From the NCBI RefSeq assembly GCF_003336205.1, contig NZ_QPIE01000006.1:124001-188000 (forward strand): a stretch of DNA of 64,000 nucleotides, written 5' to 3'. The notes under the pieces were generated by a model, which ran no database searches, had not been told where the DNA came from, and worked only from the letters and a program-made list of their open reading frames with translations. A program made the position numbers and the translations under genes. How positions within the stretch are numbered: the stretch's first letter is position 1; the number at the start of each line of letters is the position of its first letter. This stretch comes from Chryseobacterium lacus (GTDB lineage: Bacteria; Bacteroidota; Bacteroidia; Flavobacteriales; Weeksellaceae). Shown here one piece after another: positions 26,973 through 36,900 of this stretch.

Positions 26973-27044
26973 TAGGCCCATGAGGAATCGAACCTCAACC
27001 TAAAGAACCGGAATCTTTAATTCTATCCATTAAACTATGGGCCC
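26973..27044 (-). tRNA. tRNA-Arg (anticodon CCG)
   Basis: Cloverleaf on the minus strand: acceptor GGGCCCA/UGGGCCU (one G-U at the end), anticodon stem AAAGA/UCUUU with loop UUCCGGU (anticodon CCG), and T arm with GGTTCGATTCC. CCA is not encoded. An exact -7 box lies 13 bp upstream and a strong terminator follows. Confidence 0.93.
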
Positions 27045-27056
27045 GTCTTGCGGTGG

Positions 27057-27064
27057 CAAAAATA
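27057..27064 (-). promoter_or_regulatory. -7 element TATTTTTG for tRNA-Arg(CCG)
   Basis: Exact TAnnTTTG match 13 bp upstream of the tRNA 5' end. Confidence 0.6.
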
Positions 27065-27079
27065 GGGAATTAAAATAAA

Positions 27080-27105
27080 TTTCCACCTCTAATATGAGAT
27101 GGAAA
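27080..27105 (-). terminator. Hairpin terminator after the alpha-2-macroglobulin gene
   Basis: 10-bp stem TTTCCACCTC/GAGATGGAAA (one mismatch, G-U on the minus strand) with loop TAATAT, 12 bp past the minus-strand stop and followed there by a T-rich stretch. Confidence 0.65.
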
Positions 27106-27117
27106 ATTATTTTTTTG

Positions 27118-30100
27118 TTATTCGCTGATGGTTACTCTTGTTCCCATCGTGTGTGCATTCATTTGCGGTGCGTAGTAATTTTGCAACGTTGTGATTCCGT
27201 TGCTGAAGGTTCCAGAAGCGTTGCAGATGTAATCGTATTCGAAAACGTATCTTCCTTTCGGCATGTATTCGATATAAAAATTGGTGGAAGCATCCTTGGT
27301 GGACTGATAATACCCCAAACCGTTATTCCACTGGTATCCGGATATCACGTTCAGCGGCTCAAAACCTGCGGCGCGCATATCTTTCAAATGAATGAATTCC
27401 ATATTTCTGTCGGTATTCAAAATCATTCTCACCGTCACTTTATCGCCCACTTTCAAAGGGGAATTTGGTGTTATTTTGATTAATTCCTCACCGTTTTCTG
27501 TTTTTACTTTTTTATACAGTTCTTTGGTGATGGAAATGTAAGATTCGGAAGATTTTATTTTATCCAGATCTTCATAATACTGCCAGAATACACCACCCTG
27601 AACTATTCCCGGCCCGGGTTTGGTGACTGTAACCGTGGCTAAGGAAGGATCAATTCTATTTTCCTTTATACTTTTCTTCACATATCCCGTTGCCTGAGCA
27701 TCCGCACTCGCTAATGGCTTTCCACCCCAAACAATGGTGGTTTTATCCGATTCCGCCGTAGTCCAGGATTTCCCGGAATTGAGAATCGTAAAAATCACTT
27801 CTGCCGTGCTGCGCGAACTTCCCCAAGAGTTGACTTCCTTTTGAGTAATGAGCCATATTTTCATTTCTTCAATAAAATTCTCATCATTGGGCCGGAGTTT
27901 TTGAAACGTTTCCAGTGCACCCGCATGATTGACAGTTTTGGAAGCATACCAACCCCAATCGTTCAGGTTTTGTTTCCAATAAACACCTTGCGTTTCAGTT
28001 TGCGTAGAAGTTTCCTTCAAATACGTCAGTAATTTATTGGAAAGGTTCGTGAGTTGATAATCATGGAATAATTTAGCTGCACGATGAAGCCCGAAGAAAG
28101 TGAAATCTTTTATTTCGGCTTTCGGTGCTTTCTGAATCACGAGGTTTTTCAAAGTTGCTCCTTTATTTTTCAGCGGATATTGATTTTCCCAATAATGGCG
28201 CGTATCCAGATAATCCAGAACGAAATTGTTCCATACATTTTCGCGTTTTACATCCCAATATTTATTCACCTCATTGTCTACATAAGTAATCAGTTTTGAA
28301 ATCAGTTCTTTCTGATCAGCACTCTGATATTCAGTCACATTTCCTTTCAGCCAATCATTGATTCGTCCTAGATTTTTCAAAATATACAATGAAGTATAGT
28401 AGGAACTCGGATAGCCGGAATGCCATGAAAACCCGCCATCAGGATTCTGGAGGTTCTTCAATTCTGCCCAATCATTTTGAATGGAATTTCGCATGCTATT
28501 TGCATCAAAAAGACGCGCCAGTTTTTCCATCTGTTCCGTTTCATTTTTACTTTCCAAAACCCAAGGCGTTTCTTCCAACAGCAATTGTTTCAGCTCCTGA
28601 TTTTTCTCCAGATTAGAAGTTAATAACCCTTTATTCTGATATTCCTCAAACACTGTTTTCAGTTTCGGATTCGCCTTAAAGATTTCTGAAGCCAGAACAT
28701 CGGCAAACCACTTATTGAACACCACATCTGCAGAATTATTCGCATCGCTTTTGAGTGCGGGCAGTGCAAACATAATTTCCCAAATCGGATTGGTGGTCAG
28801 TTCCAGTGTATTGGCGACGTTGGTAGCAGTTTTGGAAGTATTTTTAGCCAGATTTTCCAATATAAAAGTTTTGGTCTGGCCTTCTTTCACAAAAACCGGA
28901 ACCGCGTCGATGACCAGCATTCTGTTGGGCAGAACAGCAATTGCTTTCTGTTCGCCATCGCTGTAATTACCGGCTTTCGCAACAATTTTCAGAATAATTG
29001 AAGACACATCGTTCGGTACTTTTAATTTCCAACTTAGCACAGAATTTCCACTTTCTTCTAATTTAAATTCACGCGAATTATTACGAATAAGCCCAAATTT
29101 TTCAGAAATATCTTCATTGGTGAACGCATCGAGTATTTGCAGCTGCGCTGTTCCGGAAAGTTTTTCATTAATCAAACTCGACAGTTTCGACTGCAGATTC
29201 AGTTCATCACCTTCGCGCAGGAATCTGGGATAATTCGGTGTTACAGAAAATTCTTTCTGGGTGATGACTTCTTTTTCCAAAGTGGCTGCACGGGCATCTT
29301 TGGTGTGGGCAAGAAACATCATTTTCCATTTCGTTAAAGCTTCCGGCGAGGTAAACTCAAAGGTGACATTTCCGTCTTTATCCGTTAAAAGATTCGGATA
29401 GAAAAAAGCGGTTTCGTTCAGATTTTGGCGAACCTGGATTTTTTCTAATGCTTCTTCTTCTGGCAAAATATCCATCAAAGCAGCAGATACTTCCATAGCT
29501 CCAGTAACACTTTCTTTCCGCTGTACACCATAACTGACAATGACTACTTCTTCTAAATTTTTAGTCTGTGAACTTGTGGCGGCAGAATCTGACATAGCAG
29601 ATTCATAATAAACCCGATTAACCATTCTTACACCATAAATCCCACCATCAAACCAATTGAATTCAGGGACACTCACGTAATTCGATTGCAGATAAGGAAC
29701 TCTTTTTGAGAAATATTCCTGAGCCAATGCGGTACGGACATTATATCCAACAAAGCGGTACGGCCTGTTCCAAAGAGTTTGCCAGGAGTACTGATTTTTC
29801 GCGAACTGATCCAGGGACATGTCATACATATTCGCCAAAACCTCCGCATTGATTTTTTCGTTATCGTTTCCGAGGATTTTCACCGTCCATTTCTCTTTGG
29901 AATTCGGCTGCAGTTTATCCCGGAATGTGACGGTTTCGATGCGCAAATCTTTTTTCTCATTTTTAATTTTCAGATCTACGCTTTTAGTCTGCACCTCATT
30001 GAAGGCCACCATCTGAAACTGAAGATTCAGATTCGTAATACTTTCATCATTTGGAACTGGAATTTCATAGACCAGAACGCCGTTTTTCAATCGGTGCTGC

Positions 30101-33012
30101 TCGGTTTTGGTTTCGCCGTTGCCGGTTTGGAAAAACACAGTTACCCCCGCATCTGGAACTGCCGAATACACATAAATACGGGCTTTAGTTCCGCGTTTTA
30201 CTTCTTCTTTCGGCGCGATGACTTCAAGGAAGGGTTTCTGAAAATCTTTTAAAAATCTTTTGTCCCACACCTGAAAATGCTGAACCGATTTGATGGTATC
30301 TTTTCCTTCAATGTTGAATAATTCAAGCTGATACGTTCCGGCATCAAGTTTCCCCAAATCAAGTTTTTCAACTACCCCGTCTTCTCGTGCCTCGAAGCCA
30401 CCCCTTCTGGAAGAAGTGGAATTTTCCAGCCGATTTACTATTATTTTCTCTACTTTCCAGTTAGCTATTTCGTCATTTTTATCAAAACGGTCGTGCGGAA
30501 ATTTCTGAATAAATTCGGCTTTGGAAAGCTGAGGAAGATCCTGAATCTTAGATTTAAAATTATCTCTAAAAATACGGCCAGGTTCCTGAAGTTTTGACAG
30601 TTTTACATGATACGGCTTGTTCAGATTCTGTTCATTGTAGTTTTTGGTTTCCACTTTTACCTTCGCATTATCATCGGTGAAAATATTTCCGAGATTTTCC
30701 GCCTGAATGTAATGAGAGACAGAAGCCACTTTCACGTTTTCCGTCGCACTCTGTGTTTCTCCGTTGATGTCCGTAATACTGGCTTCAATTTCATAATTAT
30801 CAATCTGAATTCCATCCAAAGTTTCGTCTTTTTTCAGCTCAATCCTGATGGCAAATTCTCCTTTTTCGTCGGTTTGCACTGAACCTAAAATTGAATTTTC
30901 ATTGTCATTTCCCTGCGGATACCACCAGAAATATCTCCAGCGAATATTGCGTTTTTTGATTTCATAATTCACCACAGCATTGCTCAGCGGAACTCCCGAA
31001 AACATCATCGCTTTTCCTTTCAATTCGATGGTTTCGCCGTATTTGTATTCGTCTTTTATGGGCTCGAAAGTCACTTCAAATTTCGGCCGTTTGTATTCTT
31101 CCACACTGAAGTTCTTGTGTCCACTGATATTGACCGCTGCTACAGTTCCTTTTATTTCGATATGAAAATTTCCATTCAGTTTGCCTTTGGGAAGCACAAA
31201 ATTTCCGTTTACAGACCCAAAATCATTGGTAGTTAAGGTTTGTTTTGAAATTTCTTCACCATTGGCATCTTTTAAAATAACGTTCAAAAGTACTTTTTCG
31301 GCCACTTTTTCTTTCATTTCTTTTCCATTGAAAGCAGTAGCAATCGCTTTAAAATAAACGGTTTGTCCGGGACGATAAATCGCCCTGTCGAGAAAAATCT
31401 GAGCCGTCGCACGATCTTTTATATCATTCGCCGATCCGTTTCTGTTGCCGGAATGATTCACCAACTGATAATTGTTGCCGGAAGATTTCAGCAAATAACG
31501 CCGGTAATAATTTTTATTTACAGATTTTGGAAACACAAATTTTCCTTGCGAATCGGTTTTTACTGAAGCCTTTACTAATGCTTTTCCCTGAACATGTTCA
31601 TAAAAATCAATATTGGCGTTGGGAATTTCCGCACCATTTTCACGCTTCACCAGTTTTTCAATGTCATCGTTTATATTGAAATCATTTTTCTGAAAATCTA
31701 TGATTCTGTTTTCGGATGCGATGAAATAAAAACTGTCCTGAATTTTGTCCTCTACCACGTATTCTACCAGATAAATTCCGGAAGGAAGCGGTTTGATTTC
31801 GTAGGAAGTTTTGTAACTGCGATAGTCTTTTTTGTTCTGAAGTTCAAAATTTTCTTTTCGTACCAACGTTTTTCTCACCGACTCAAATTTATGCCTGTAA
31901 GAATCATAAACGTAATTCATGAATCCTTGCACATCTTCGGTTTGATATATATTCAGTGAAAACCGGTCTACATTTTTATGTTCTGCGACGATATGAATGG
32001 GTTTCTGGCTTTGGGTTTCTTTTTCGTAATGAAATATCAATGAAGGATTAACAATACTATTTTCACGATTGATAACATTGTTTAGAAATTTAGATTTGGG
32101 GTAGGTTTTCTTCACTGTTTCTATGAGTGAAAGTGCTTCGTTGTGTTTGTTTTTCTGAATGAGTTCTTCCGCAATATCATCGGCAATCATTATTTTATAA
32201 TCACCTTCCTCAGAAGATCTGAACAGGTTTTGCAGTTGATCCAAACGATTTTTGCAATTGGTAAATTCGCAATGATAATTGATTTTCTGATGCTGAAAAT
32301 ACAGTTGAGAATTCCCGGAATTATGGGCAATGAGTTCATCAAAAAGAGTAATGATTTTCTCATGATTCACCTGAAGCTCATTGGGCGTGAAGAGTTGCTG
32401 GTTGCGCAGAAACTGTATTTGCTGACTGGAACTCCAATCGAACAGCGTAGGAAAATACTCCAGATTTTCAGTATTTTGAAAAATCTCTTTGTATTTCTGC
32501 ATTTTAATTTGTTTCAGAGCTGCTTTTTCCTGGTTCAGTTCAGCATAATTTTTTGAAAGAAAGTTTTTAAAATCCAGTTTACTCCAGGATTCTATTTGTG
32601 AGAAATCCTGATTGTTAAGATTGGCGCGTTGGTTAATCTGCCAGGAATTGTTGTTGTAATATTTATCGAAAAATTCTCCCAAAAGAACTTTATACAATAG
32701 TTTTTCATTAATCTTTAATTCCTTTTCTATGGTCTGAAGTTTCGCAAAAAATCGCGAAGCCGAATCATTCTGAGTGTCGTCTTCCGTTTGATTTACAATA
32801 CTGAATTCTGCTTTCAGCGAGCGAATAAGCTGTACCGTATTTTTATCTTTCAACGCCTGATTCTGGATTTCCTGGATTAGTGGCAGATTGCTCTTGTACA
32901 AACCACGTTCGTAGTTTTTCTCAATTTTTTTCCACTGAGTTTCGTAGTAGTTTTGTGCGCTCATGGTGATAGAAATTCCTATAAGAAGGAACATAAAAAG
33001 GATTTTTTTCAT
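27118..33012 (-). CDS. Alpha-2-macroglobulin family protein with a SusC-like linker motif
   Basis: This 1964-residue protein has a signal peptide (FMFLLIGISITMSAQ). It has MG/MG2-type repeats from ~residue 540 (DRAIYRPGQTVYFKAI) and the A2M core (ALTKWKMMFLAHTKDA, FSVTPNYPRFLREGDELNLQ) near residue 1230. An alpha-toroid domain (NPDGGFSWHSGYPSSYYTSL) lies near 1520, with a receptor-binding-like C-terminus. The thioester CGEQ motif is absent, so covalent protease trapping is not expected. Around residue 1155 lies EEVVIVSYGVQRKESVTGA, which closely resembles the motif preceding the plug of SusC/RagA TonB-dependent proteins. Bacterial A2Ms are thought to guard the periplasm or envelope against proteases. 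Monocistronic, divergent from the UbiA-like gene. Confidence 0.93.
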   Translation of the reverse strand: MKKILFMFLLIGISITMSAQNYYETQWKKIEKNYERGLYKSNLPLIQEIQNQALKDKNTVQLIRSLKAEFSIVNQTEDDTQNDSASRFFAKLQTIEKELKINEKLLYKVLLGEFFDKYYNNNSWQINQRANLNNQDFSQIESWSKLDFKNFLSKNYAELNQEKAALKQIKMQKYKEIFQNTENLEYFPTLFDWSSSQQIQFLRNQQLFTPNELQVNHEKIITLFDELIAHNSGNSQLYFQHQKINYHCEFTNCKNRLDQLQNLFRSSEEGDYKIMIADDIAEELIQKNKHNEALSLIETVKKTYPKSKFLNNVINRENSIVNPSLIFHYEKETQSQKPIHIVAEHKNVDRFSLNIYQTEDVQGFMNYVYDSYRHKFESVRKTLVRKENFELQNKKDYRSYKTSYEIKPLPSGIYLVEYVVEDKIQDSFYFIASENRIIDFQKNDFNINDDIEKLVKRENGAEIPNANIDFYEHVQGKALVKASVKTDSQGKFVFPKSVNKNYYRRYLLKSSGNNYQLVNHSGNRNGSANDIKDRATAQIFLDRAIYRPGQTVYFKAIATAFNGKEMKEKVAEKVLLNVILKDANGEEISKQTLTTNDFGSVNGNFVLPKGKLNGNFHIEIKGTVAAVNISGHKNFSVEEYKRPKFEVTFEPIKDEYKYGETIELKGKAMMFSGVPLSNAVVNYEIKKRNIRWRYFWWYPQGNDNENSILGSVQTDEKGEFAIRIELKKDETLDGIQIDNYEIEASITDINGETQSATENVKVASVSHYIQAENLGNIFTDDNAKVKVETKNYNEQNLNKPYHVKLSKLQEPGRIFRDNFKSKIQDLPQLSKAEFIQKFPHDRFDKNDEIANWKVEKIIVNRLENSTSSRRGGFEAREDGVVEKLDLGKLDAGTYQLELFNIEGKDTIKSVQHFQVWDKRFLKDFQKPFLEVIAPKEEVKRGTKARIYVYSAVPDAGVTVFFQTGNGETKTEQHRLKNGVLVYEIPVPNDESITNLNLQFQMVAFNEVQTKSVDLKIKNEKKDLRIETVTFRDKLQPNSKEKWTVKILGNDNEKINAEVLANMYDMSLDQFAKNQYSWQTLWNRPYRFVGYNVRTALAQEYFSKRVPYLQSNYVSVPEFNWFDGGIYGVRMVNRVYYESAMSDSAATSSQTKNLEEVVIVSYGVQRKESVTGAMEVSAALMDILPEEEALEKIQVRQNLNETAFFYPNLLTDKDGNVTFEFTSPEALTKWKMMFLAHTKDARAATLEKEVITQKEFSVTPNYPRFLREGDELNLQSKLSSLINEKLSGTAQLQILDAFTNEDISEKFGLIRNNSREFKLEESGNSVLSWKLKVPNDVSSIILKIVAKAGNYSDGEQKAIAVLPNRMLVIDAVPVFVKEGQTKTFILENLAKNTSKTATNVANTLELTTNPIWEIMFALPALKSDANNSADVVFNKWFADVLASEIFKANPKLKTVFEEYQNKGLLTSNLEKNQELKQLLLEETPWVLESKNETEQMEKLARLFDANSMRNSIQNDWAELKNLQNPDGGFSWHSGYPSSYYTSLYILKNLGRINDWLKGNVTEYQSADQKELISKLITYVDNEVNKYWDVKRENVWNNFVLDYLDTRHYWENQYPLKNKGATLKNLVIQKAPKAEIKDFTFFGLHRAAKLFHDYQLTNLSNKLLTYLKETSTQTETQGVYWKQNLNDWGWYASKTVNHAGALETFQKLRPNDENFIEEMKIWLITQKEVNSWGSSRSTAEVIFTILNSGKSWTTAESDKTTIVWGGKPLASADAQATGYVKKSIKENRIDPSLATVTVTKPGPGIVQGGVFWQYYEDLDKIKSSESYISITKELYKKVKTENGEELIKITPNSPLKVGDKVTVRMILNTDRNMEFIHLKDMRAAGFEPLNVISGYQWNNGLGYYQSTKDASTNFYIEYMPKGRYVFEYDYICNASGTFSNGITTLQNYYAPQMNAHTMGTRVTISE

Positions 33013-33031
33013 ATATCTGTTTTTACTCAGC

Positions 33032-33039
33032 CAAATTTC
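33032..33039 (-). promoter_or_regulatory. Near-consensus -7 element for the alpha-2-macroglobulin gene
   Basis: GAAATTTG on the minus strand matches TAnnTTTG at 7 of 8 scored positions, 20 bp upstream of the ATG. It faces the plus-strand -7 box at 33047. Confidence 0.4.
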
Positions 33040-33046
33040 GAATCAT

Positions 33047-33054
33047 TACTTTTG
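33047..33054 (+). promoter_or_regulatory. -7 element TACTTTTG for the UbiA-like gene
   Basis: Exact TAnnTTTG match 38 bp before ATG 33092; it supports that start over an in-frame ATG at 32963 lying inside the divergent gene. Confidence 0.55.
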
Positions 33055-33091
33055 TCTGTCCGTTGGATACCTAAATCAGGATACCGTTAAA

Positions 33092-33850
33092 ATGCAGCTC
33101 CTAAATTTACTAAAAAAATACATTGTAAACAGCCAGATTTTTGTTGCTTTTTGCGGCACTTCACTGGCTGTATTTTTCATGCTGGAACAAAATCTTGTTC
33201 GGTTTCCTACGATATTTCTCATTTTCATCACGTATTGGAGCGGATACCTTTACACGAAATATCAATATTCCCGCAACTTCAAAAAGATTTTACTTTTCAA
33301 TATCTTTTGCGGAATCATTTCAGCCCTATTAATTTTCCTGAATCACAACGAAATCCGGCTTCTGAAATGGCTTACCATCGTGATACTCGGTTTGCTGTAC
33401 AATTCTGCATTTTTGGAAAAATTTATCCGCAAAATTCCTTTACTGAAGGTTTTTTATGTTGGTTTCACTTGGGCTTTAATCAATTCCTGGCTCATTTTAC
33501 CGGAATTTAATTTCGTGATTTTCTTCATTTCGTGGCTGTTTGTCACCGCTCTTATTTTACCTTTTGATATCAGGGATATGCACGATGACAAGATCATTAC
33601 TTTCCCGAAAATCATCGGCATTCAGAACACCAAATATCTTGCCTATTTTTTAATATTCGCAGCTGCGACAACAGCGATATTCTATCTGAAAACATCATTT
33701 GCTGTAGCTTTTTTTCTTACACAACTGGTCAGTTTTTCTCTTATTTATTTTTCCAAAAACACGAATGACGATCTTTATTTTTCCTTTTGGGTAGAACTAT
33801 GCAGCGCACTTCCTTTGTTTTTCCTCGCTTTAGCTTGGCTTATAAATTGA
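33092..33850 (+). CDS. UbiA prenyltransferase-like membrane protein
   Basis: This 252-residue polytopic protein has about eight hydrophobic segments. An aspartate-rich loop, PFDIRDMHDDKIITFPKIIG near residue 165, matches the second DxxDxxxD-type motif of UbiA-superfamily prenyltransferases. The first motif (NDxxDxxxD) is not recognisable, so activity is doubtful or divergent. I chose ATG 33092 because it follows the -7 box and an upstream in-frame ATG (32963) would overlap the divergent alpha-2-macroglobulin gene. The next gene begins 24 bp later, suggesting co-transcription. Substrate unknown. Confidence 0.75.
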   Translation: MQLLNLLKKYIVNSQIFVAFCGTSLAVFFMLEQNLVRFPTIFLIFITYWSGYLYTKYQYSRNFKKILLFNIFCGIISALLIFLNHNEIRLLKWLTIVILGLLYNSAFLEKFIRKIPLLKVFYVGFTWALINSWLILPEFNFVIFFISWLFVTALILPFDIRDMHDDKIITFPKIIGIQNTKYLAYFLIFAAATTAIFYLKTSFAVAFFLTQLVSFSLIYFSKNTNDDLYFSFWVELCSALPLFFLALAWLIN

Positions 33851-33874
33851 TAATAAAATCGGCGAAACAATACA

Positions 33875-35665
33875 TTGAAAACTACAATCTTTTTTATCGT
33901 TACCCTGTTATTCAGCAGCAGTTTACTTCTCCGGGCGCAGGAGAAAAAGGATTCTTTGTATTATAAAATTGAAGAGTTTTCAGACAAAAGAAAGTTCACG
34001 AAATTCGTCCATCGTTTTATTTTCCGTCGCGAAGCGGACTCTGTATCTGTAGAATCTTGGGAAAAAATTCCGGCTCAGGAAATGCTCGATGGAAAAACCA
34101 TCCGCAATATTACTGTTCAAACCGTGGATCCTTTTGGGTACAGTAAAAACGAAGAAAGGAAGGATGCGAAATGGTACGACCGGGTTGCCGACCGAATTCA
34201 TATTGATTCCAAACCTTCCACCATCAAAAATTATTTGCTTTTCCAAAAAGGAGAACTGTATAATGCCCAAAAGATTTATGAATCGGAGCGTATTCTGCGA
34301 AGTATGCCTTTTATCAACAGGGTGAACATAAGTATTGAGGAAAATGATGATGCTGAGACTGTTGACATTCTCGTAAAAGTACTGGACTCCTGGAGCCTGA
34401 AACCCAGCATGAGTTACTCCAACGGTGAAACAGGCTTCGGCCTCACAGAACAGAATCTTCTGGGATTGGGCCATGAAATAGACCTCGGTTACACTTATAA
34501 TTCCAGAGATAAACAAAATCATTTGTACGGAAAGTATACCGCTTACAATCTTTACCGAAGCTTCATCAACGCTAATATTTCAGGTGAAAAAGATTTTTTT
34601 GACAACGAACGCATCAGCCTGAGTGCTACACGGGATTTCTTTTCGCCGCTCACAAGATGGGCCGGCGGTTTTCAGTTTGAATATTTCAAAAGAAGAGTGT
34701 TGCTTCCCAACTTTACAGAAGTTTTTCCGGAAGTTCAGATCAAAGTGTACCGGCAGGATTTATGGGGAGGTTATCAGTTTCCGGTGTTCATAAGTGACGG
34801 AAAAATTTCAAGAAACATTGCCATATTAGGCCGGATTCAGAATTATCAGTACAAAGACCGGCCGGAACAGGATCAGCTGGGCTTCTTCCGCACGTCGAAC
34901 AGTTTTTTAGCATCAGCGATGTATAATGAAAGGAAATTTTCGGTTCAGAAAAACATTTTCCAGTACGATCTTCCTGAGGATATTCCTTACGGAAAATCGT
35001 TCGGATTTACAGCGGGTGCGCTTAACAGAGGCAACAAATCCATTCCGTATGCAGGAATTTCAGCATCACTCGGGAGCTTCATCAACTGGGGATATTTCAA
35101 TGTGAAAACAGAATTTGGAAGATTTTTCAACGGAGAAACCCAACGGGATGCATTCCGGTTGGAAGGGACTTATTTTACGCCGCTTCAAAACTGGAAATTT
35201 GCACAGGTTCGCCACTTTTTTTCGCCAACATGGGCAATTGGGACTCCAAGATATCATTATTCTTATCATGACCGCATCAATCTTTCTTCACCATTCGAGT
35301 TTCCTGCATACAGCGGCGATTATATTGGGACTGAAAAACTGGTTCTGCGCTATCAGTTGCAGATGTTCATCAACAAAACCTGGAAAAATTTTCATTTCAG
35401 TCCTTATGCTGCTGCGGCGTTCGGATGGCTTTCCCAAAACGGAAATTCCCTGTTCAAAAGCGGTACCCACAGCAAATTCGGAATTGGGGTTCTGATCAAT
35501 AATCCGTATTTGGTCTTCAACAGAATTCAGGTTTCCCTGATGTATTATCCGAAAGTTCCGATGGGAAATGATTCCGTTTTTGAATTTAACGGATACCGGA
35601 ACGACAATTTTCCGATGCAGTCTTTCGCTACGGATGTTCCACATTTTGTCAATTTCGGGAACTGA
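33875..35665 (+). CDS. POTRA-containing outer-membrane beta-barrel protein (Omp85/BamA-like)
   Basis: This 596-residue protein has a signal peptide (TTIFFIVTLLFSSSLLLRAQ), a POTRA-like unit near residues 105-175 (FQKGELYNAQKIYESERILR, then VDILVKVLDSWSL) and a C-terminal beta-barrel of alternating strands (YSNGETGFGLTEQNLLGLGH onward). The order resembles Omp85-superfamily proteins that insert or export outer-membrane proteins, but with a single POTRA. The start codon is TTG at 33875; there is no in-frame ATG near the signal peptide. Likely co-transcribed with the UbiA-like gene. Client unknown. Confidence 0.85.
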   Translation: MKTTIFFIVTLLFSSSLLLRAQEKKDSLYYKIEEFSDKRKFTKFVHRFIFRREADSVSVESWEKIPAQEMLDGKTIRNITVQTVDPFGYSKNEERKDAKWYDRVADRIHIDSKPSTIKNYLLFQKGELYNAQKIYESERILRSMPFINRVNISIEENDDAETVDILVKVLDSWSLKPSMSYSNGETGFGLTEQNLLGLGHEIDLGYTYNSRDKQNHLYGKYTAYNLYRSFINANISGEKDFFDNERISLSATRDFFSPLTRWAGGFQFEYFKRRVLLPNFTEVFPEVQIKVYRQDLWGGYQFPVFISDGKISRNIAILGRIQNYQYKDRPEQDQLGFFRTSNSFLASAMYNERKFSVQKNIFQYDLPEDIPYGKSFGFTAGALNRGNKSIPYAGISASLGSFINWGYFNVKTEFGRFFNGETQRDAFRLEGTYFTPLQNWKFAQVRHFFSPTWAIGTPRYHYSYHDRINLSSPFEFPAYSGDYIGTEKLVLRYQLQMFINKTWKNFHFSPYAAAAFGWLSQNGNSLFKSGTHSKFGIGVLINNPYLVFNRIQVSLMYYPKVPMGNDSVFEFNGYRNDNFPMQSFATDVPHFVNFGN

Positions 35666-35798
35666 AATTTTCCGGATGGAAAGCTTTATCTTTACCGAAA
35701 TTTTTGAAGAGAAAAATCAGGAGAAAAACTTCATTATTTCATGCATTATTGCAGCTCTGGAATTTTAATTAAAACCTGATAATCCTCAATACAGAAGC

Positions 35799-36878
35799 AT
35801 GATTGTCAACAAAATATCCCTTATTCATTTTAAAAATCATTCGGAAAAATCATTTGAATTTTCTCCCCAGATCAACTGTTTCGTTGGGAACAACGGCGCG
35901 GGGAAAACCAATGTTCTGGATGCGATCCATTATCTCTCGGTAGGAAAAAGTTTTTTGGGAAACACGGATGTCAGTAATATTCTTTTCGGGGAAGATTTTT
36001 TTTCTATCGAATCAGAAATTCATGACGGAGAAAAAGAAAACATCATCCGGATTCAACAGCCGAAAGATCATAAAAAGACCATTAAAAAAAACAACAAAAC
36101 GTATGAGCGAATTGCGGATCATGTCGGATTTTTGCCCAGCGTGATCATTTCGCCTTATGATTCGAACCTGATTTCCGATTCCGGGGAAAGCCGCCGGAAA
36201 TTTCTGGATTCTATGATTTCGCAAACGGATGCGGAGTATCTTTTTAGTATTATTCAATATCAAAAAGTGCTGAAACAGAGAAATGCACTGTTGAAATATT
36301 TTCAGAAAAACAGAACCTTCGATGCCGATTCTCTGGAGATTTATGATGAACCGATGATGCGTTTCGCCGACATTATTTTTGAGAAAAGAAAAACTTTTGT
36401 TGCTCATCTCACGCCTGTTGTTCAGGAGTTTTACCGGATTATTTCAGGAGCTCAGGAAACCGTTGCCGTGGAGTATGATTCAGATTTGCGGGAAACTCCA
36501 ATGCCGGAACTTCTGAAAAACAACCTGAGCAAAGACCGGCAACTTTCTTATACTTCAGCAGGAATTCACAAGGATGATCTTCTGTTTACCATGAATGGCA
36601 GGCTGATAAAAAAAACCGGTTCACAAGGACAGCAAAAATCATTTTTAATTTCCCTGAAATTGGCGCAGATTAAGAGAATAAAAGAACTTACAGGTAAAAA
36701 CCCTATTCTTCTGCTCGATGATATTTTTGATAAACTGGATGACGACCGAGTTTCGCAGCTGATTCAGCTGATGAATCAGGAGAATTTCGGACAAATGTTC
36801 ATTACTGACACGCATCGGGAACGTACGGAAAATGTGGTCAAAAGAATTAACGAAAAAAGCAAGATTTTCGAAATATAA
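35799..36878 (+). CDS. recF: DNA replication/repair protein RecF
   Basis: This 359-residue SMC-like ATPase has Walker A FVGNNGAGKTN near residue 29, the RecF block SGESRRKFLDSMIS near residue 125, signature SQGQQKSFLISLKLAQ near residue 280 and Walker B PILLLDDIFDKLDDDR. RecF loads RecA at single-strand gaps with RecO/RecR. It stands alone here, without dnaA, dnaN or gyrB. It follows the outer-membrane gene by 133 bp; a DUF721 gene of replication-associated type lies 1.1 kb downstream. Confidence 0.96.
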   Translation: MIVNKISLIHFKNHSEKSFEFSPQINCFVGNNGAGKTNVLDAIHYLSVGKSFLGNTDVSNILFGEDFFSIESEIHDGEKENIIRIQQPKDHKKTIKKNNKTYERIADHVGFLPSVIISPYDSNLISDSGESRRKFLDSMISQTDAEYLFSIIQYQKVLKQRNALLKYFQKNRTFDADSLEIYDEPMMRFADIIFEKRKTFVAHLTPVVQEFYRIISGAQETVAVEYDSDLRETPMPELLKNNLSKDRQLSYTSAGIHKDDLLFTMNGRLIKKTGSQGQQKSFLISLKLAQIKRIKELTGKNPILLLDDIFDKLDDDRVSQLIQLMNQENFGQMFITDTHRERTENVVKRINEKSKIFEI

Positions 36879-36900
36879 AACCTGAAATAAGAGTTTTAGC

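Noticed and set aside
26783-26998. 71-codon minus-strand ORF
   Set aside because: It covers part of tRNA-Arg(CCG) and its terminator and has no coding character.
32963-33091. Upstream in-frame extension of the UbiA-like gene to ATG 32963
   Set aside because: It would overlap the divergent alpha-2-macroglobulin gene, precedes the -7 box, and adds an uncharacteristic segment.
35568-35768. 66-codon ORF before recF
   Set aside because: It overlaps the end of the outer-membrane protein gene in another frame and has no recognisable pattern.
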